In this document: one piece after another, positions 20,960 to 34,900 of the stretch
Position numbering within the stretch: position 1 is the first letter of the stretch
Layout of the letters: each line of letters begins with the position of its first letter
Source: Tetragonia tetragonoides
Taxonomy: Eukaryota > Streptophyta > Magnoliopsida > Caryophyllales > Aizoaceae
Length of the DNA: 64,000 nt
Reading direction: 5' to 3'
Assembly (NCBI GenBank): GCA_038025085.1
Contig: CM076146.1
Coordinates: 17,024,001 to 17,088,000, forward strand
Notes under the pieces: generated by a model
Database searches by the model: none
What the model was told of the DNA's origin: nothing
Seen by the model: only the letters and a program-made list of their open reading frames with translations
Program-made: the position numbers and the translations under genes

Positions 20960-23900
20960 AAATCAGTTTTCACCAATTTCTCTTAGGTTTTCCCAATTTC
21001 TCTTAATTTGACCCAATTGTCCACAGTTTTCAATTAGACTTCTCAGTTGTCCCCAATTGCTCCCAATTACCAGCCACCGACTTTCAATTGAAAGGAACGA
21101 GTCCTTAATGTGTATTTCTATATGCGTGAGCTTCTACTTTCTAAATTATATATGACTATAGTTGTATGAACTAAATCTTGGTTGTGGTGTTTAATTTTAT
21201 TAATATTTAACATGATTAGCAATTTAAGTGCTTGCTTGAAATAAAGTTGATGGTCTTGGACATAGTAAATATCTGCGTTATTGCGTTTACGCATTTGCTT
21301 TCAAATTCTTTTGGTGTAAAATATTTGTCGTACGATATGAATGTGTTCTTTTAAACTTTTAAATAGTTTAACAAAGTGAATTTATATATTGTTTATAATC
21401 AAAATGTATTACACGTATAACCCCGTTTGGTCGACCCAAAACTGAAAGTTCTAGGTCATGAAAAAGCATTTATCAACCCGTCCCTAACTGACCTATTTGA
21501 CAGCTCTAGCTAGGTGTGTGATGCACAAGCATCTTGTACATCTATTATCTATCAATTATTAGTATATCTAAGCTTATAGTCATGAGGTTATATATGGATA
21601 TTCAAAATGAAATGTTGGACTTTAATAAAAGAAAATGCCTTTGCACCTTGATATTTTGATGCATTAAAATCATCCAAATGTAGAAAATAGGGAGGACGAA
21701 AAAGAAAATGAACTCCCCAGGTGGAGAGGTGTTATTTTGAATTCTCCAACTTTAAGATTTTATAAAAAGCAATAGAATTGGAAAATTCTTAACCTATAAT
21801 TATAATCTTAGCTCCCATTCAGAAAGTTTTAATTTTATATTTTGAAGAAAAAAACGAAAACTAGTTGTGAGCTCTCAATTTTATTTGTGAGACTCTAATT
21901 TGAACGCATTTAATATGGAGAGATTGATATGGAGAACATGAGAGAGAGGTCGAGAGGAACAGAGAAGAGAGAAAAAGGACTGAGAGTGGGAGGAGATAAA
22001 GTGTGGGGGGGGGGGGGGGGAGGGGGCATTGGACAAAGAAAGAGGAGAAAAAAGGGGAAGAGAGACAGGGGGAAGACGGAAAGCAACAAACCTTGCAATT
22101 TTGTCAACAAAAATCATAACATGATCAAGGACTCTAAGAATTGAAAAATATAATGGAAAGTATGCTGAATGGTTGCCTGACTGATTTGGTTGGGAATTGT
22201 TCTTCAATTTGGAAGGGTATTGTGAAAAATATATTGGTTGTACTAAATTCATGGCTTTGTGAATTATTCAGCAAATAGGGTTCATAATTCTACTACATAA
22301 TGGGAAAAGAGTGATACTTTGGTAATGTTTGGCTACATGATATGAGCTATTTTTCATATATTAGCATATTACTTCTTGCACATAGGCTACTTATTTCACT
22401 TTTGAAAGGAATCGGTTTTCTTAATTCCAAAAATATTTACTTAGATGAAAACCTTATATATAGGGTGATTTTTCAGTCAATTTTTTGTATTGAACCAATG
22501 ATACCAATCCAAAAAAAAATCCAAAATATTACATAGATCAGGATTCAGGACACACGGCGACATAAGTGGAAACCCTGATGTGAGAAAGATACACTGAGTC
22601 GTTAATAACAAACAACCTTATAACTTATTGTCAAAAAAGAAAAGAACAAACAATACTACAATTTTCACGAATCAACAAATTAATAAGTGAGTACAACAAA
22701 AGTTCATCTCTAACTTAAGGAGATGCATTTGTGATTATCAAGGATCAGCCTTAGTACAAGAAGTCTCCAAATCACCACCCAAAAGAGAGTGTAAGAAATA
22801 CAAATTTGTACACTAGAAGGAACTGCAAACTGACATAGATAAATTAAGTTTAAAATGGCATTTATGATTGTTGCATTCGTAAATTGGAATGGACAAAACA
22901 TGATTCTAGAGTCTGATAACAATTGAAGTACGTTTGATAATTGACATGCACCAATTTTTGGATACATGTGCACAAATATGAAAATGAGTCATCTTTCCCT
23001 CTCTTTTTCTCCTCTAGAATTCTTTGATCTGATCTACTAATCCATATGTAATTCAATGGCTCACACTCTAACCCATTTTCAACCACTTCAATTGGATGAT
23101 ATAGGCCACTTGTGAGAAAAAAAAATTGGATTTACCATTCACTTGAACATCACACATCACATGAGTTTTGAGTTCTCCATAGGGTAAATGCATTAACTTC
23201 GATTAAGTGTGTTCCTTTATGTTGGAGAAAATACTTCAGCAAATCTACCCCTTACTCCTGCATGGACCAGGGGAGAGGGGAATAACTTGAGCAAGCCGCT
23301 ATATTTAGCACGCAACAAGCTTCTACAAATGCTACAACAACAAGATATTAGATGTATTATAAAGCTAAGTTTCAAAGTGGGCATATGGATCCATGATTTT
23401 TTTTATGGGCATGCAAATTTTTTTGAACAAGCTGGTTACCGTTTAGTGAAAATTAATTTTCAGATAAACAATGGTTGTTCAAGAATTCTTTGAAATTAAC
23501 ATCAATTCAAATGCAAAGTATCAAATATATAAAACACACATCATCCATAGGTAAAAAAAACTCAAATGAAAAAGAAACCTAGCTAATTAATTTGCTTTTT
23601 TGGTGTCCATATATATTTTGAGAATTTCATCCCACAATAATATAATAGAGAGACCAAAGAGGAGATGTGGAAAAGACGAAACAATGGACATAGGTAATGT
23701 TGGTGAATTGGGAATTGGGATTGTGAAAAAGAGTATTTGGGTAGGCTGTGGGAGACCTATGATTCTCATAGGTGAGAGAAAGAGAGAGAAGAAAGTATTC
23801 TAGCATCAAAATTGACTGCTTAGCTAATATCTTTACTCTTTAGACTCTTATTCTACGGGCTTTTCAATTTTTTCCTTTATTTTGCACCAATCTATTACTC

Positions 23901-24268
23901 TTTGGGGATGCATTAGTAATATCATTTAAGTTTGTCCCAGCAAGCATATTGATCTTCATTTTCTTTAGGCGAGTTATGGGCAGCACCTGCGCCCCAAGTG
24001 AGTTGGGCGGGTCTGTCCATGTCTAGATCAAAAGTCTGAACAAAAGACCTTGAGATTGGTAGAAAATGTGTGCTGACATGGATTACATAAAATATATTTT
24101 ATTTGAATTTGTTTATTTATTTCACAATAAGTAGCCAAAATATTTTTCATTTTTTCATGAACAAAAAAGCTAATAACAAAATTAGCTGTAAAAATTTAAT
24201 GACTAATATTAAATTATTTTCATAATATTTTGTCAGAATGAGATTATATTCTCCTTATTACTACTTGG
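20960..24268. other. gene-poor AT-rich DNA
   Basis: No supported gene over about 3.3 kb. It contains a run of 16 G at 22005-22020 and purine-rich blocks near 21930-22080. The ORFs at 22710, 23209 and 23587 show no domains. Part of the tract may be old transposon sequence decayed beyond recognition. Confidence 0.4.
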
Positions 24269-24800
24269 TAGAAGTGAGCATGCTGATCCTGATCCAATCT
24301 GTGTACTGTGTACAATCCGATTTTCATTCAAAAGGCGGATATTCACTCCGTAAAAAGTAGATTGAATGTGCTTTTGGGCAATATGATGAGTGAATACGAA
24401 TTGCTATATTAGAAATCTAGATATATGGTATTCGCTCCAAATTGGTATTTATTAGAAAAAGAAATCAAATACAAACTAACTAACCCTAAGTAGTAAACTA
24501 TTTTCTTACTTTTTAACATTCCGCCTTTTTAGTTTTATAGCTGTAGTCATTTCGGCTGATTATTAAGTTATTAACAATTATGTTTTTTCTAACTCGCTAT
24601 ATTTCCTAGGCATATGTACAAATCGGCAAAGCAAAATCAATCCGTGAATCACTTGAACAATAAAAAAAGTATGTAACTCATGTACATACTGCTATACCTT
24701 CTAAATCTCAAAGTGTCAAATAGAAAAAAAATTCCCACCTAATATAGTATGATACGCCAAGTTTTGAACAGTCATTGCAAAGAGATTTCATGGCTTCAGA

Positions 24801-25424
<624 letters not shown>

Positions 25425-26414
25425 TACCAGAACCAGAATTTTATATGTATGTTTAAATATGTATTTTTTTAAAATTTTCATTTAACTATTTTTTGAAAGT
25501 TGTAAGTACCAGTTTCTTTCTATTGTTACTTATAATTTTATTTTCCTAATTTGGAATGACTTTCACTTTTATTTGAACCCGCTTGACTGATATTCTTAAT
25601 TTGTCCCTACATGTTATGAAAACTTTGTATTAAACTATGTTAATTTTGAATTAGACTTACTAAATTTTAAGACTTGAAATTTCTACAGTTTAAACGTTTT
25701 TATGTGATTTAGATCGGTTCGATATGCAATTTATAAGGTTCGCAACTCATAAAATAAGAAAACAAATAAAAGGCAAAATAAATATCGGATTCGAATGTCC
25801 GCTGATCTGTTCTACTTTGAAGCGAATATCCAAAAAGTGGAGCGGGTATGAATTGGACTTTTGGTCATCCGAAAAAGCGAATATCCGCTTATCTTTTCTG
25901 TAAGAGGAGTGGATATCAATTATGTAAAAAAAAAGAGGAGTGTATATCAACTTCTCTTTCTATAAGAAGAGTGGATATCCGCTTTTGCTCACCCTTGCAC
26001 GTAATAAGATTGGATTTTTAATATTTAAGCACGACTCTATCCCATATAACCCAAGCGATTATAAATAGTTTCACAGAATGAAAGTTTTGGCAGAACACTC
26101 CTTTGATTTCAATACAAGATGAGCCTTTGCTAATAGCATTTTCCAAAATGATCAAGAAATAATTTTTGTTGGTCCTTGCCTAGAAATTCTTATGCCAAGC
26201 AAGCTAAAATTTGATGGATAAAAAAAGAATAATCTTCAAAAAATTACTAATTTCAGTATCACGAATAGAGATACTGCGAAGTTATCATTCATGGAATCAT
26301 GGGGGTAAATGATGTGTTTTGAGCTAATAGGGCTTATGGAAGGTTATAGGGCCTAGGAAAGGTGTTTGATAGAGTAGGAATAAAGATATTAACAAAATCA
26401 CTATTGAAGGAGAC
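25425..26414. other. non-coding stretch left of the LINE
   Basis: No supported gene. Repeated GCGGATATCC-like motifs occur at about 25785-25990; with 24269-24370 they may be the outer halves of an older MITE (ends AGAAGTGAGCA and TGCTCACCCTT) into which the hAT MITE inserted. No TSD was found for that outer element. Confidence 0.35.
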
Positions 26415-28800
26415 AATGTTTAAATGCTCAATGTGCAGTATTCAAGATCATTATGGCCAGCTTCATAATGAACCAAATGAAGTTATTAACTCCTTTGTTA
26501 ATTTCTTCAAAGGGTTGATTGGTACTGAGGTTCCTACTGGAGTTTTTGATGACCATGTTTTTGGAGAAGGGCAGGCTCTTATTGAAAATATGACAATTGA
26601 TTTGCTGAAAGTTGTAACTGATAAGGAGGTCCAAGAAGCTCTTTTTTCCATTCACCAAGACAAGAGCCCAGGCCCTAATGGGTTTTCTTCTGGGTTCTAT
26701 AAGCAAGCTTCGCCTATTGTGGGCAGGGAGGTATGTGATGCAATACGTGATTTCTTTTGTACGGGCAAACTGTTAAAGGAGGTAAATGCTACTTTCCTTA
26801 TCCTTGTTCCCAATACAAAACCATAACTAAAATAATGGCAAATAGAATCCAACATGTCATGGGACATTTGGTGGGACTTGAACAAGCTGCATTCGTTAAA
26901 GGTAGATCTTTATTCCATAATGTGCTACTTAGCCATGAATTGGCTAAGCACTATGGGAGGAAAACTATATCTCCAAGAGTTATTATGAAGATTAATATCC
27001 GAAAGGCCTATGATACGCTGAGTTGGGATTTTCTAGAGCATGTTCTGAAGATGTATGGCTTCCCTGAGCAGTTTTACAGATGGATCCTCTCTTGTATCAG
27101 TTCAGCAAGCTTTTCAGTATATGTGAGTGGATGTCCTAGGGGTTTCTTTGAGGGGAAAAGAGGATTAAGACAGGGAGATCATTTGTCTCCCTATCTCTTT
27201 GTCCTCTGTATGGAGGCCTTATCTCGTATGCTTAGGCAGGCAAGAGAGAAAAAGAAGATAAAAATTCATCCTAAATGTGCAAAACTGGGTATTAATCACT
27301 TCACATTCGCAGATGACCTATTGATTTTCACAAAAGGGGATAGCCAATCTGTGAGAGAGGTGGTAAAGATTCTGGATATGTTTGCTTCTATGTCAGGATT
27401 GATTGCAAACCTAGAGAAAACAAATGTTTTTTTGATGGAGTTAATGCTAGACTTAAGAGGAAAATAATGGAGATTACTGGATTTAAGGAGGGATACCTCC
27501 CTATTAGATACTTGGGCTTGCCTCTAAATTCAGCCAGAATTACATGTGCTATGTGCCAGGGCCTGATTGAGAGTATCACGGGAAAATTGCAACATTGGGA
27601 TACTCAATTATTATCATATGCAGGAAAACTTCAGCTGGTTAATTCAGTGATTTTTGGTATTCAAAATTTCTGGAGTTCAGCTTTCATTTTACCTCAGGAA
27701 GTGCTCAAGAAGATAGAGAAACTCTGTAGAGATTTTATCTGGGGGAGAACTGTTGAGAAACAGAAAATGATTTTTATGTCCTAGGATAAGATGTGTCTTA
27801 ACAAGAGGGAAGGAGGTTTTGGCATAAAGGAGGCTTTAGGGTGGAATCAGGCTCTTGCTTTGAAATGGCTGTATAAAATCCACTCATGTCAGCAATCTGT
27901 GTGGGTAGAGTGGATTGGGAAATATTATTTGCAGCATCAGAATATCTGGGAAGTGAAAGCTAGACAAGGGGATTCTTGGGGTTGGAAGAGGCTTCTTCAC
28001 CTAAGAGATGATTTAGTACAGCGAGCTGGTAATACTTCTCTTGCCTCTGGACTTATTGATTCATGGCAAAAGAATGGTAAGTTCAATGTAGCAAATGCCT
28101 ATCAATATCTACAGGAGTGAAAGGACCATGTTATTGGCAAAGAACTGTGTGGGATACTGCCTCAGTTCCAAAACACAGAGTTCTGGCATGTATGGTTATG
28201 GATAACTCACTGGCTACGATCGATAACATATGTAAAAGAGGAATGGTTTTGGTGAATAGATGTGCTCTTTGTGCATGTGATTCTGAATCATGTCACCATC
28301 TGTTTTTCAAGTGTAATACCAGCTCTGAAATTTGGAGGCATATCCTTAAGTGGATGGGGATCCCGGTAAGACAATGGAATCTGAAGCATGAGAGCAGATG
28401 GTTCCAAAAGACTAACATAGGAAAGCAATGGGAGAAGAAGAGAAGAAGATGTGCTTTATTAGCAACTCTATATGAAATCTGGCAAGAGAGAAATAATCGC
28501 ATCTTCCGTGAACGTCGCAAGACAGTGGATCAAATTGTTAGAAGCATAAAAGAGAGTGTTTGTATTAGAATGTTGAATTGTAAAGCTGAATTAGATGAGA
28601 ATGACATACATGATAGGCTATTGGGTTAGTTGGTTTGAAGGTTAACTACTGTATAGACTGGTTTGTTTGTTTTTGAGGATATCCATACTGGTATCCTCTT
28701 TAGGTGTTTTTTTTTTTGCCAGGGGTGCTACCATGGTATCCTTTTGGTGAATGGAAATATACTTACCATTTTCCAAAAAAAAAAATGTTTAAATGCTCAA
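26415..28800 (+). mobile_element. 5'-truncated L1-type LINE with 17-bp TSD
   Basis: The insertion body is 26432-28783, flanked by the identical 17-mer AATGTTTAAATGCTCAA at 26415-26431 and 28784-28800, with an A-rich tail just before the right copy. It carries the C-terminal part of plant L1 ORF2. The endonuclease domain is missing, as expected for 5' truncation during target-primed reverse transcription. Strand is set by the reverse-transcriptase frame and the tail. Confidence 0.93.
26432..28629 (+). pseudogene. LINE ORF2 remnant: reverse transcriptase and zf-RVT region
   Basis: Pieces in several frames read as one L1 ORF2. There is a pre-RT segment (DKSPGPNGF), the RT fingers/palm (AAFVKGRSLFHNVLL; KINIRKAYDTLSWDF; GLRQGDHLSPYLF), the catalytic FADDLLIF, the thumb (LSYAGKLQLVNSVIFGIQ) and a C-terminal zinc-binding region (CALCACDSESCHHLFFKC). 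Between the motif ATFLILVP and YKTITKIMANRI about 20-40 residues normally holding the FRPIS motif are absent, so the RT core carries a deletion. A TAG near 27782 probably replaces Trp, and frameshifts lie near 27467 and 28117. Non-functional. Confidence 0.9.
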
Positions 28801-28819
28801 GGTCATTAAAGAGAAATGA

Positions 28820-30190
28820 CATATTTATTCCCCAAATAACCAGATTGGTATTTTAAATGAACCAATTTGGACATATTGGTCTATTTAAAGTCATCTAAGA
28901 CATTAAGGTATTAAAAAGTGAACAAAGTGGCATAAAGACCCTCTAAACCAGAATCTGTGATTTTAAGTAATAATCTTCTTTTTAATCAATTTTTATAGTT
29001 TCATCCCCCTTTTTTTTTATTCTTTTTCCCCATTTTATTATTTCTTCCTTATTTTTAATGAGTTTCTTTTCCCCATTTTCCGTTTTCTTTTCCCCTACTC
29101 AACTAACATTTTAATTCGTCTCTCTTTTAGTCGACAAAACCCCTTTAATTTCCCCCCATTATCTTCATCACTCGACGCATCAATGTTTTAGCAGCATCCT
29201 TTAGGTTTGAGCAGTTCGTGCATATATTCAATTAAAGTTGATACCTTTAGAAGGTGGATAAATTAAGCAATTTCTGAAGTGGGTAATTTCAATTAGGGAA
29301 TATTTCAAGTGGGTTTGTCTATAAACATCATGTATTATACTGTATGAGCAATTGGTGCATAAATTCAATTAAAATTAATACCTTTAGAAGGTATATAAAC
29401 TATGAAATATGTGAAGCACTGAAGTAGCTAATTGCAATTAGGGAATGTGTATGGCTGATTTCTGGCATTTTGTATGCTTTTTGTTTGTGAACAATTGCTA
29501 TGTTTATGACAACCTTATTTGTCATCAAGAAATTGCCGCTGTAAATATTCCTCGTGATCAAGAAACCTCAAATCCCAATCCACATAGCAGCCACACTCTC
29601 GTATCCCGCCATATGCATACCCATGAGGCATGAACTCATGAATCCTTGTAAATGTGGCCGACTGAAAAAACAGAGAACATGATAATTTTACAAACACTAC
29701 TAATACTTACAGCCCAGTAAAGTCGGTTTCGAAGATCAAAACTGCCATCGTAATACTTAAGTCCTTGTGAGTTGTGACAGATCACACCTATGGAGACGAG
29801 AGGAATTAGAGCCTAAAGCTACAGGATATGAGAGAGAAGACAGATGAAGAGATTAAGAAGAGAGATATGAGAATGGGAATGAAAGAGAGAGTTAAGGGAA
29901 AGATCAAAGGACTGGGTGAACAGAGAAGGGAAATGGGGAAAAGAAATAAAAAATAAAGAAAGGGAAGAAATAAGAAAATGGGAAAATGAATAAAAAAAGG
30001 GATAAAATTAAAAAGAAATTGATTAAAATAAGAAGATTCTTACTTAAATATCTAGATTTTGGTTCAACAGGCGTTTATGCCACTTAATTCACTTTTTAAT
30101 ACCCTAATGTCTTAGGTGATTTTAAGCAGACCAATATGTCCAAATAAGTTCACTTAAAATACCAATCTGGTTATTTGGGGCATATTTATT
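28820..30190. mobile_element. MULE-type element with long terminal inverted repeats and 10-bp TSD
   Basis: The 1,351-bp element at 28830-30180 starts CCCCAAATAACCAGATTGG and ends with the inverse; the inverted repeats remain alignable for roughly 200 bp or more. CATATTTATT flanks it at 28820-28829 and 30181-30190. Long TIRs and a TSD near 9-10 bp mark Mutator-like elements. No transposase is present. The interior (29440-29830) holds unrelated unique sequence with a 60-codon ORF on each strand and a GA-rich segment like a gene leader, possibly captured host DNA. The element at 41101-42149 shares the TIR core AACCAGATTGGTAT. Confidence 0.85.
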
Positions 30191-31947
30191 AGAGATTGAA
30201 AATAATATTATAGATACTCAAAATAATCTCACTTTTTTTTATGATAATATGAAGGTTTTTTATTTCTTTAGAAAAGCAAATGCGATAGAAGATTACATGG
30301 CTAATCATAATGAGTCATGCTCTAGTTTACTTCTTGAGAAATCCTCGACTAATTTATTGATTAGGGATTCTTTAGGATATTATCCTGGTTTCCTTATTTT
30401 ATCAAAAAAAAAGAAGTTAATGCCATTAAAAAAATTCATATTAAAGGATACCAAATATATAATAACACATACAAAAAAAATAAAGCAAAAACTTGTAATT
30501 GATGCCAATCAAGAGTCTAATTCCATACCAATTATCAAAACATAAAATCTTGATACACAAAATCTGCTAATATTCTACACAATAGGTTCAGGCATAGCGG
30601 ATGCACGTAATAATATATTGTCTTGTCGTCTAATAATCCCAACAAAAAAAATATTTCGTGAGTAAATAAATTAAAATATAATCAAGTATACAAGTATACA
30701 GATAAAAACATCCCCTGCAAAAAGAAAAAGGAGCGTTTTTACCGGGAATATTATTTTTTTAAAACAATCATCAAATTTTATAATTCCATCCAGCTATATG
30801 TCCTTTTCAAAAAAAGTACGCAAAGGGACCAGAGGGGAAATCTTATTCTATTCCATAATCCTACTAGGAGAGAGAAACTAAAATGTGCTTGAGACTTGAG
30901 AGAAAGTAGAGAGAGAAAGTAGAGAGAGAAATAAGCAAAGCTAAAAATGGGGAAAAACGGTAAAGGGAAAGTTTTGAGAGAGGATAGTTGCAATTGCAAA
31001 CTTGCAGTGAGCTGAGAGCAAAACAAAGAGGAGAGAGAAAGAAAGAAATAAAAGCCCCATTATTAATAGCACGAGCAAAGCAATGGTAGTGGTGTTAGGG
31101 GGTTTGTTCGAGATGCTAGTAAATTCTTCTTCTTCTGGTTGTTCTTGTTCTTCACCAGCAAAAACACCAACCCAAGGAACCTTTTCAGTACTCTTTCTTT
31201 TTCTCCTTTTTATCCTTGTTCTCTATGTTCTTTAATTTTTTTTTATTCACCCCCATCACTACTTTCCTTTATTTCCACTCTTTCTTTCCTTATTTTCTTT
31301 CATTCAATCTCAACTTACTCATACTGCTCATTTAACCTTTTTTTTTTGAATAACTTGTACTGTAGTTAATACCAAAATCAAAACTTTGTGAGAGATTTGT
31401 AAACAAAAAGAAAAAAAGCAAAAAGGGTACTGTTGTTTAGGGTTACTTTTTCCATTTTAGAGATTTTTGCTGAGTGTTTTAGTGTTTAATCTATTGTGGG
31501 ATCAAATCTGGAGGATTCTGGGGTTGGTTGATTTTAGGACTAGGGTTTGATTTTGTTCACTGTGGCGGCTGTTCTTTTGGTTTTATCATCTGGGTCAGTG
31601 TTAGTTTTGGTGCTGGTTTTGTTCTTGTAGCTGTTTGAGTTAAACACTTTATAGTTGGTGTATATAATTATTATCAGATTAGTATTATTGATTGCCTCCT
31701 TTTCAGTGTTTTGTTAAATTGAACGGAGGAAACAGATGGTAAAGTTGGGATTGATCCAGTTGTACATCCCTTGAATCCTTCTGAGCATATCCCACCATTT
31801 TTTTGTGGGGTTGGATTATTTCTGCAACTATTTTTCATTGATCAGTTGGGGTGATAATACCTTGTAGTCCTTGGTTATATACTGTAAGTTTTTGAGATTG
31901 AGGAAAAGGTGGCTGGTGGTAGAAAATCTGGTAGGTGATTACATTGG
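30191..31947 (+). promoter_or_regulatory. 5' flank, leader and probable leader intron of the FAB1C/D-type gene
   Basis: The first part is AT-rich with no gene. GA-rich tracts at about 30898-31060 resemble transcribed leader or promoter sequence. From about 31140 to 31890 the DNA is T-rich and intron-like, consistent with an intron in the 5' untranslated region. A 50-codon ORF starts at 31083 (separate entry). The exact transcription start cannot be read from sequence. Confidence 0.45.
31083..31235 (+). CDS. possible upstream ORF in the leader of the FAB1C/D-type gene
   Basis: ATG 31083 opens a 50-codon frame beginning MVVVLGGLFEML, with a Ser/Cys-rich middle (SSSSGCSCSS) and a hydrophobic Leu/Phe end, stopping at 31233-31235. 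It lies about 0.7 kb upstream of the kinase ATG. If the leader intron starts at one of the GT sites near 31190, the last third would be removed by splicing. It could be a regulatory uORF, the first exon of an alternative transcript, or chance. No family recognised. Confidence 0.25.
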   Translation: MVVVLGGLFEMLVNSSSSGCSCSSPAKTPTQGTFSVLFLFLLFILVLYVL

Positions 31948-34900
31948 ATGGGAGTGCCTGATAATTCCCTGATAGATCTAATTGACAAGGTTAGGTCCTG
32001 GGCTTCTTGGGGTAGAACAGAGGTCTCATCGTCTGCCTTTGAATTCGACATGGCTGGTGCAAAGTCGTGTAGCGACTGTGACCTGAAATTGACAGAGTTG
32101 TGCCACAAATATAGCTGCCAAAGTTGTAGAAGGTTGTTATGTGGCTCTTGTGTTCGTCTCAGTGGCTCGCTTGTTATCATTGCTACATCTAATGGTACCA
32201 AAGATGTTGATCAGGTTGATAAGGTTATTAAGGCCTGTAAATTTTGCTCCAAAGGATCTAAGAAGCATATTGAAAAGATTTATCCTTCTGAGTCTCCACG
32301 GGCAAGTCCTGAGCCGCCATCACCTCTTTCCAGTGATGAAAAGATAAGGACTGTTGAAAATGCCAAGATGATTGAAGAAGATTGCATTCCTCAAACAGTT
32401 ATATTCGAGGATCATAGTTTGTCTCCTCACAAAATGGACAGTGGCAGATTGAACTGCATTGCTGGTCATCCATCCCAATCCTCACTTCGCCACTCTCCAA
32501 TCCAGTAAGCTTTTTCTTCAGAAGATCAATTAGTTTGTTCTTATATGTCTACAGGTGCTGGAGTTCATTACAGTTCAATCTAGTTTCCCACCATAATATG
32601 TTGTTTTCGCTATACAACATCATTTCAAGAAATTTCTTGGCTTTTGAATAGCAGCGGAAGTTATTGAGAAATGTATTACTGCAACTACTTCATGCTGCAT
32701 ACATGATTAGTACATTTAACGTGGTCACACAATTCCTTAGAAACAAAGTCGAGCTGTTTAATTGACTTTTATCTTATGCTATGAAATGAAACACTTTCTA
32801 GACTTTTCTGTTGTTACTTCTTGATAATTTTTCTGTATTGTCTTCTTTTGTTTTCTTGCAAAATTTGTATTTTAATATAGGAGCGATGAAGAGTCAGAGG
32901 AGACTGGGAGGCACTTTTTCTGCTCGACAAGTGAATATTACCACGGCAGCTCAGATGTAGACACAAGTAGTGTTAGTTTTAGGAATGAGTGTTATAGTTT
33001 CAGGTCAGTGGGTTCAAGTCCCTTAGGCAGCCCCTCTAGGTTCAATATTAATACGCCTAGAGCTGGGCTTGCTGTACAGCAACCAAGAGACGGAAGCCCA
33101 AAACCTCAAAATAGTAGTCCCTCTGGTCAAGAAATGATGGCTGTTTTAAGGCCTGATGGATGGACTGGGGATCCAGAGAATGGTGATGGCATATCCAATG
33201 AAATCATCATAAAACAAGATGAAAAGCTTGTAAAACCTTTGAATTTTGAAAATAATGGTCATATTTGGTTTCCTCCGCCACCTGAAGATGAAAATGATGA
33301 GGTAGAAAGGGATTACTTTGGATATGATGATGATGATGACGATGATGATGACACCAGTGACAATGGTCTTGGAATTTCTACCGACATGTTATCTTCTCGG
33401 AGCAGCTTTTCCAATTTGTTCCCTTCTAAGGAAAAACTATTTGAGGAGCAGAGAGAACCACTGAAAGCTGTGATACAAGGTCATTTCAGAGCTCTTGTAT
33501 CGCAGTTACTGCAGGGAGAGGGCATCACAATTGACAAGGAGAATGGCGCTCCAAATTGGTTGGATATTGTTAGCTCTTTAGCATGGCAAGCTGCTAATTT
33601 TGTTAAGCCAGATACTAGCAAGGGAGGGAGTATGGATCCTGGAGATTATGTAAAGATAAAGTGTATAGCGTCAGGAAGTCCTAGTGAAAGGTACTGGAGT
33701 TTTTAAACTGGTGTACTTTTGCCTTTTGCGTATGAGTTGATGACACAGATCGTAAACTTTTGGTATTTGTTGCTTATTCTGATGTCATGTTAGTTGATGT
33801 CATAGATCATAACCTCTTGGGTTTCTTTTCCTTCCTTTGTGTGTGCAGCACCCTGGTGAAGGGCGTAGTTTGTACAAAGAACATTAAACACAAGAGAATG
33901 ACTTCTCAATACAAAAATCCTAGGCTATTACTTTTAGCTGGATCACTTGAGTACCAGAGAGCTCAAAATCAGCTGTCTTCATTCAATACATTGCTGGAAG
34001 AGGTATTACTATGATTCATAGTTACTCATATTTTGAAGTAGGAATTTCTCAATCTCATTTTGAACTCTAATCTATAATTTTCGCAGGGTAAGAACCATCT
34101 CAAGATGATTGTTTCAAAAATAGAGGCTCTTCGAACAAATGTCTTGCTGGTTGAGAAAAGTGTGTCATCATATGCACAGGAATATCTACTGGCAAAAGAA
34201 ATATCTTTGGTCTTGAATGTCAAAAGGCCTTTGTTGGAGCGGATAGCACGGTGTACTGGGGCTTTAATAACTCCATCTGTTGACAAGATTTCCATGGCAC
34301 GAGTTGGGCATTGTGAGCTTTTCCGCTTGGAAAAGTTTTCAGAAGAACTTGAGATTGCCAATCAGTTTAATAAGAGACCATCTAAGACCTTGATGTATTT
34401 TGAAGGTTGTCCTAGACGGTTAGGTTGCACGGTAACTCCTTTGAACCCTAGACATATAAAACTGTTGCTGCTCTAAAATTTGTGAATACAGATCCTTGTC
34501 GCAGTTGAAATTTTCATGGGATGTTATGATCTTAATAGCTTATGTTTGTCGCAGTTGAAATTTTCATAATCTGGTGTGATTTATGATCTTGTTATCTTGA
34601 TAGCTTACGTGGTGTTGTTCTTTCAGAGTTTGTATATAAGATATAATTCTTCTTACTTTTAAATATGTACTTTTTTTGTTTGAGTTATTGCCTTGTTGTT
34701 ATAGACACCTTTGCCTCTGCTTATGGGTTTGCTGTATGCTTAGTCAACAATATTTATGCTCAGATATAGAAGTACACATTATCTGGTTCAATGAACTCCC
34801 TCTAGTTTCAGAAAAGCTGCCTTTGTTCCTTGCAGTATGCTTTTAACTTTCTGATGTTGAACCTCACCTTATTTGGGCTACATTTTCTACATTAGCAGTT

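Noticed and set aside
21881..22252. Pro/Ser-rich ORFs around the G run
   Set aside because: Derived from a homopolymer and GA/CT-rich sequence, with no coding features.
23209..23493. 94-codon plus-strand ORF
   Set aside because: No recognisable motif, gene-poor surroundings and a weak start; may be chance.
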